Assembly: GCF_026250525.1 (NCBI RefSeq)
Contig: NZ_CP111043.1
Span: 3,733,001-3,797,000, forward strand
Origin: Chondrinema litorale
GTDB lineage: Bacteria; Bacteroidota; Bacteroidia; Cytophagales; Flammeovirgaceae
Reading direction: 5' to 3'
DNA: 64,000 bases
Below the pieces are notes generated by a model, which saw only the letters and a program-made list of their open reading frames with translations, made no database searches and was not told where the DNA came from. Below, piece by piece: positions 60,709 to 64,000 of the stretch (its first letter is position 1; every line of letters starts with the position of its first letter). Made by a program: the position numbers and the translations under genes.

Positions 60709-62271
60709 ATGAGGCTGATTTTTTTATCTATTATTCTATCAATTCTTTGTGCTTGTTCTTCTAGTAATACATCAGAAGTTAGTAAAACCCCAGAAGTTGA
60801 AGAAATTCTAGAAACCAAAAATGTATCTGAAAAGATTGATGCAATAGATGCAGAAGCTACAAGTAAAGTAGATATAAAGGAAGCAGTTTACACAAACGAT
60901 TCTCTAATCAAGCAAAAGGTTAAACAATTAGACGAGCAGTTTGCCAGTACACCATTCTATACTTTTATTGGAGGGCAGGATTTTTTCATCATTTCGAATC
61001 AAAAGATTACTGGCCTACATGAAATATTTGATGGTAAGAATTTATATGGTCTAGTCAATAGTGCTCTTCAAACTTTATTGAAGCCCGAATACGAAAAAAT
61101 TTACAACCCCAATCTTACTATTAAAAACTGCTTCGAAATTAAAAGTAAAGGTCTGGTTGGTTTATTTAATTATCAGACAAAAGAGGTGCTTAAACCCCAA
61201 TTCGATTATATTTTACCTGCAAGTAAATCTATCTCGAATATCGCTTATGGATATAAAGATGGAGTTTGGTTTAAAATTGAAAATGAATCTTTACAGAATG
61301 CTAAAAAAGTAAATGATTATAATCCATCAGGTTTATTGAAGTCTATTTCTTATGATGCAACAAAACTGAGCGATAGAATGATGTTTTACAGTTATGCAAA
61401 TCATTCTGAAGACGATCCAGAAGAGGGAAATGGTGTGCTAATAAATCCATCTTACATTGAGTATTTCAATTTAATGCCGAATGAGTACTATACTGATATT
61501 ATAATATCAAATCATAAAGAAGCAGATTTTGGTGTAACAGGTGCAAAAGTTGAAACAGAAAATGAAAAGTCTTTATCAGGTAAATTAAAATCATTTTTAA
61601 TATCCATATATGAAGAAGGTATTTCCGGTAGGGGGTATCAGATAACTGAAAAGCAATTGGTGTTGTATAATTCAGAAGAACAAAAGATTAATGCGATCTC
61701 ATTAGAAAAACATTATTCTGATCCGTCTTTGTGTAACGAAGATAATTTCCATTTTCTTAATGATTCCATCTACGAAGTTATCACTCATAGTTCAGAATTT
61801 GGCGACGATATGGAAACACCTTATAACTTTGCTACAAAGTATGTTTTCTATAAAATTTCTCCAAGAGGTGAGGTTGAAATGCTAACTTCAGACAGAGTCT
61901 ACGACTTTACTAAATTCATTTACATAGATGAGTCTTATTTTAAAGGTTGTTTTGTGAAAAATATGAAGGAAGGTGAAAGTAGTAATGAAGAATATAATAT
62001 ATGGCAATCTGATTATTTGAGCATAGAAGATTTAGATATTATGCGCAATGAAATTTTTGCTGAATATGGTTATAGATTTCAATCTGAAAAATGGCAAAAG
62101 TACTTTTCTAATAAAAAGTGGTACAAGCCGAGATATGATAATGTAGATGACCAGCTCACAGAAATTGACAAGGCGAACATTAAAGTAATTCTCCAAACAA
62201 AAGAAGCCATGCAGGGTAAAGAAGAAGAATTTACTAAGAAAAGACCTTCAACTTATTATGCTGCTGGTTAA
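60709..62271 (+). CDS. YARHG-domain lipoprotein
   Basis: The start chosen is ATG at 60709, because MRLIFLSIILSILCACSS is an ideal lipoprotein signal (Cys16); the upstream ATG lies in a terminator. The 520-residue product has a Ser/Thr/Glu-rich linker, a long central region of unknown fold, and a C-terminal YARHG domain (about 455-505: LSIEDLDIMRNEIFAEYGYRFQSEKWQKYFSNKKWYKP). YARHG domains sit at the cell surface and are thought to bind envelope or peptidoglycan partners. The next gene overlaps its 3' end by 14 bases. Confidence 0.82.
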   Translation: MRLIFLSIILSILCACSSSNTSEVSKTPEVEEILETKNVSEKIDAIDAEATSKVDIKEAVYTNDSLIKQKVKQLDEQFASTPFYTFIGGQDFFIISNQKITGLHEIFDGKNLYGLVNSALQTLLKPEYEKIYNPNLTIKNCFEIKSKGLVGLFNYQTKEVLKPQFDYILPASKSISNIAYGYKDGVWFKIENESLQNAKKVNDYNPSGLLKSISYDATKLSDRMMFYSYANHSEDDPEEGNGVLINPSYIEYFNLMPNEYYTDIIISNHKEADFGVTGAKVETENEKSLSGKLKSFLISIYEEGISGRGYQITEKQLVLYNSEEQKINAISLEKHYSDPSLCNEDNFHFLNDSIYEVITHSSEFGDDMETPYNFATKYVFYKISPRGEVEMLTSDRVYDFTKFIYIDESYFKGCFVKNMKEGESSNEEYNIWQSDYLSIEDLDIMRNEIFAEYGYRFQSEKWQKYFSNKKWYKPRYDNVDDQLTEIDKANIKVILQTKEAMQGKEEEFTKKRPSTYYAAG

Positions 62272-62875
62272 AAGGAGCTATTTTTTTATTGCATTTATCA
62301 TCGGGCTATTAATCTTATTAAAGTCTCTGGATTACATAGAACCAGATTTTACCAGAGGCTTTTTAATAGATAAACAGGAGGTATTTCATTTTTATAAGTT
62401 TCCCTTATTTGCTCATATGTTTGCTTCGCCAGTGGTGTTACTTACTGGTATAATTCAATTTGTATGGCCACAAAACAAGTTACATAAACCCTTAGGCTGG
62501 CTCTATGTATTACTGGTAATTTTGTTTGCTGCCCCTTCGGGTTTTCTCATGTCTTTTTATGCCATTGGAGGAATTTTAAGCACCATCAGTTTTGGCATTC
62601 TGTCTTTATTGTGGATTTATTTTACCTACAAAGCCTTTCGGTTTGCAGTAAAGCAAAACATCGTTAAGCATCAACAGTACATGGCGAGGAGTTTTATTTT
62701 AACTAACTCGGCAGTGCTTTTAAGAATCTTCTCTTATATCAATAACCACTTTAAACTCAGCGATTCTTTAGATAGCTACATTCTAATTTCTTGGTTAAGT
62801 TGGCTGCCTTGGATTTTAATCTATGAGCTAATTTTATACTCCAAAACAAAGAAAACCCTCGTAAACAAAGCGTAG
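62258..62875 (+). CDS. DUF2306-like multi-spanning membrane protein
   Basis: The 205-residue protein has six hydrophobic segments, near 7-23, 49-67, 79-97, 105-123, 147-160 and 177-193. The HMFASPVVLLTGIIQFVWPQNKLHKPLGWLYV stretch, with charged residues between helices 2 and 3, and the VKHQQYMARSFILT segment fit DUF2306-type membrane proteins of Bacteroidota. Function is unknown; the conserved His residues could bind metal or haem. It starts inside the YARHG gene and was probably translated with it. Confidence 0.75.
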   Translation: MLLVKRSYFFIAFIIGLLILLKSLDYIEPDFTRGFLIDKQEVFHFYKFPLFAHMFASPVVLLTGIIQFVWPQNKLHKPLGWLYVLLVILFAAPSGFLMSFYAIGGILSTISFGILSLLWIYFTYKAFRFAVKQNIVKHQQYMARSFILTNSAVLLRIFSYINNHFKLSDSLDSYILISWLSWLPWILIYELILYSKTKKTLVNKA

Positions 62876-63219
62876 CCAAAATGCTTGTTTTTGAAACATT
62901 CACTTGCAAAACCATGTTTGTATATCTTAAGCTAAAAAAATTGTGACAAATTGAGTCGCTGCGTCTTACCTAAAAATTTGGGTGATTGAGAAAAAAATGC
63001 GAGTTATTACACTTTTAATGAGTTATTTTGCGGACGTTTTTTCTTTAGCAGTTTGTTAATAAGGGAATTGAATATCTGATTTTAAGGTTTTCTTATCCCA
63101 AATCAGCCCCGTTTAAATTGAAGAATTGAATTCTGTCCTTTTTTTGGCTGTTTGTAATTTAATTTACTGTTATCTTGAAAGCTTAAATAGACAACTATTA
63201 TTTAATAAATATTCATTTA
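62876..63219. other. Non-coding gap before the S8 peptidase gene
   Basis: No gene is seen. The region is A/T-rich; GAGTTATT occurs twice (about 63001 and 63019), and no clear TAnnTTTG box was found. Confidence 0.4.
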
Positions 63220-64000
63220 ATGAAAGCACAACACATTTTATTAATTCTATCAACATATATCTATAGTGTTTCCTTAACATTTGCGACAGGAATAAATGCT
63301 ACAGATGAGGTTTTTTCTTACAGCGATACTACTAAAAAAGCACCTGAAAACTGGTTTAATCTAGACCGTGACGAAGATAATGTACAAGGTGTAAGCACTG
63401 AAAAAACTTATAAAGAATTACTGAAAGGTAAAGAATCTAAAACTGTAATTGTAGCCGTAATCGACGGTGGAGTAGATGTTGAGCACGAAGATTTACAAGG
63501 GAAAATTTGGGTAAATGAAGGCGAAATTCCTGGAAATGGCAAAGATGATGATGGCAACGGTTATGTTGATGATATTAACGGATGGAATTTCTTAGGTGGT
63601 AAAGACGGTGAAAACGTAAACTACGATACCTACGAGCTTACCAGAGAATATGTGAGACTATCTGAAAAATTTCAGGGAAAAACTGAGGAGAATCTTTCTA
63701 AAGATGAAAAGAAAGAGTTCGCATACTTTCAGGAATTAAAAGCAGAATATGATTCAAAAGTAACTGAAGCGAAAGAAGTTTATGACAACTACATGGGAAT
63801 GGCTGATGTAATTAAGCATTCTATGAGATTAATTTCTGCTTATTTAAATGTAACTGAAGAAGAGTTAACTCCAGACCAACTGGCTACTGTAAATTCTCCT
63901 GACGAAAAAATTAAAAGAGCTGCTTCTGTTTTAGGATATGCTTTGGAGAATGACATTAAAATGGAATATCTCGAAGAAGCGATTGAGTATTTTGAAAACC
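63220..64000 (+). CDS. S8 family subtilisin-like peptidase, 5' part only
   Basis: The frame starts at ATG 63220 and runs off the right edge after 260 residues. It opens with a Sec signal (MKAQHILLILSTYIYSVSLTFA) and reaches the subtilase motif VAVIDGGVDVEHEDL (79-93), with catalytic Asp82. The His and Ser motifs would be beyond the edge. A helical insertion (about 140-240) follows the Asp motif, as in the large Bacteroidota S8 proteases. It should be secreted and degrade protein. Confidence 0.88.
   Translation, partial: MKAQHILLILSTYIYSVSLTFATGINATDEVFSYSDTTKKAPENWFNLDRDEDNVQGVSTEKTYKELLKGKESKTVIVAVIDGGVDVEHEDLQGKIWVNEGEIPGNGKDDDGNGYVDDINGWNFLGGKDGENVNYDTYELTREYVRLSEKFQGKTEENLSKDEKKEFAYFQELKAEYDSKVTEAKEVYDNYMGMADVIKHSMRLISAYLNVTEEELTPDQLATVNSPDEKIKRAASVLGYALENDIKMEYLEEAIEYFEN

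Noticed and set aside
1..64000. CRISPR arrays, tRNA, rRNA, insertion sequences and integrase genes.
   Set aside because: I looked for repeats with regular spacers, cloverleaf-type sequences and transposase motifs and saw none.

Overview
The window is chromosomal DNA of a Bacteroidota bacterium, most likely a marine-type Cytophagales (Flammeovirgaceae-like). This is inferred from the low G+C content, candidate promoters of the Bacteroidota form TAnnTTTG, a type IX secretion C-terminal sorting domain, a CcmE with a CXXXY haem motif next to a Bacteroidota-type CcmD, an FtsL-like protein of the Bacteroidota kind, and SusD/Tat-style 'RRKF...SSC' lipoprotein leaders. I saw no rRNA, tRNA, insertion sequence, integrase or CRISPR array.

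Layout. 1-961: end of a cytochrome c maturation operon (ccmC 3' end, ccmD-like, ccmE). 990-4129, minus strand: rdgB, two FKBP-type prolyl isomerase lipoproteins and an NrnA-like DHH phosphoesterase. 4358-5664: uridine kinase translationally coupled to a KtrA/TrkA-type K+ channel regulator. 5732-8406: three poorly known envelope genes, one with a DUF922-like protease motif. 8407-8960: a long non-coding leader that ends in a MraZ operator and promoter. 8961-24662: a complete division and cell wall (dcw) cluster in the order mraZ, rsmH, ftsL-like, ftsI, murE, mraY, murD, ftsW, murG, murC, ftsQ, ftsA, ftsZ, closed by a strong intrinsic terminator at 24719-24751.

24977-31115: a KdsC-type phosphatase with an unusual N-terminal helical extension, a small putative lipoprotein, a CocE/NonD-type hydrolase, a eukaryote-type glycogen branching enzyme and a Rieske lipoprotein. 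31122-32429: two minus-strand genes, a nucleoside 2-deoxyribosyltransferase-like (TIR-related fold) protein and a DUF4231/SLATT-type two-TM protein; this is my best candidate for an undescribed conflict or stress system. 32601-36688: a signalling block with a sigma-54 type response regulator, a free Hpt protein, an OmpR-type regulator and its histidine kinase. 36869-40034: a small secreted protein, menC, a small unknown and a phytanoyl-CoA dioxygenase-like enzyme.

40035-44963: a 1642-residue secreted reprolysin-like metalloprotease with P-domain, six fibronectin type III repeats and a T9SS sorting tail. 45238-48749: RluE-like pseudouridine synthase, a DUF6090-like membrane protein paired with an ATP-grasp protein, and a Tat-lipoprotein Gfo/Idh/MocA oxidoreductase. 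48810-50954: a small unknown gene, a ParA plus ribbon-helix-helix partition-like operon, and a divergent 90-residue unknown. 51093-64000: an unknown secreted protein, RecQ helicase, penicillin acylase-family lipoprotein, M14 carboxypeptidase, a YARHG-domain lipoprotein, a DUF2306-like membrane protein and the start of an S8 subtilase. The overall picture is a core cell-envelope region flanked by secreted hydrolases and lineage-specific genes.
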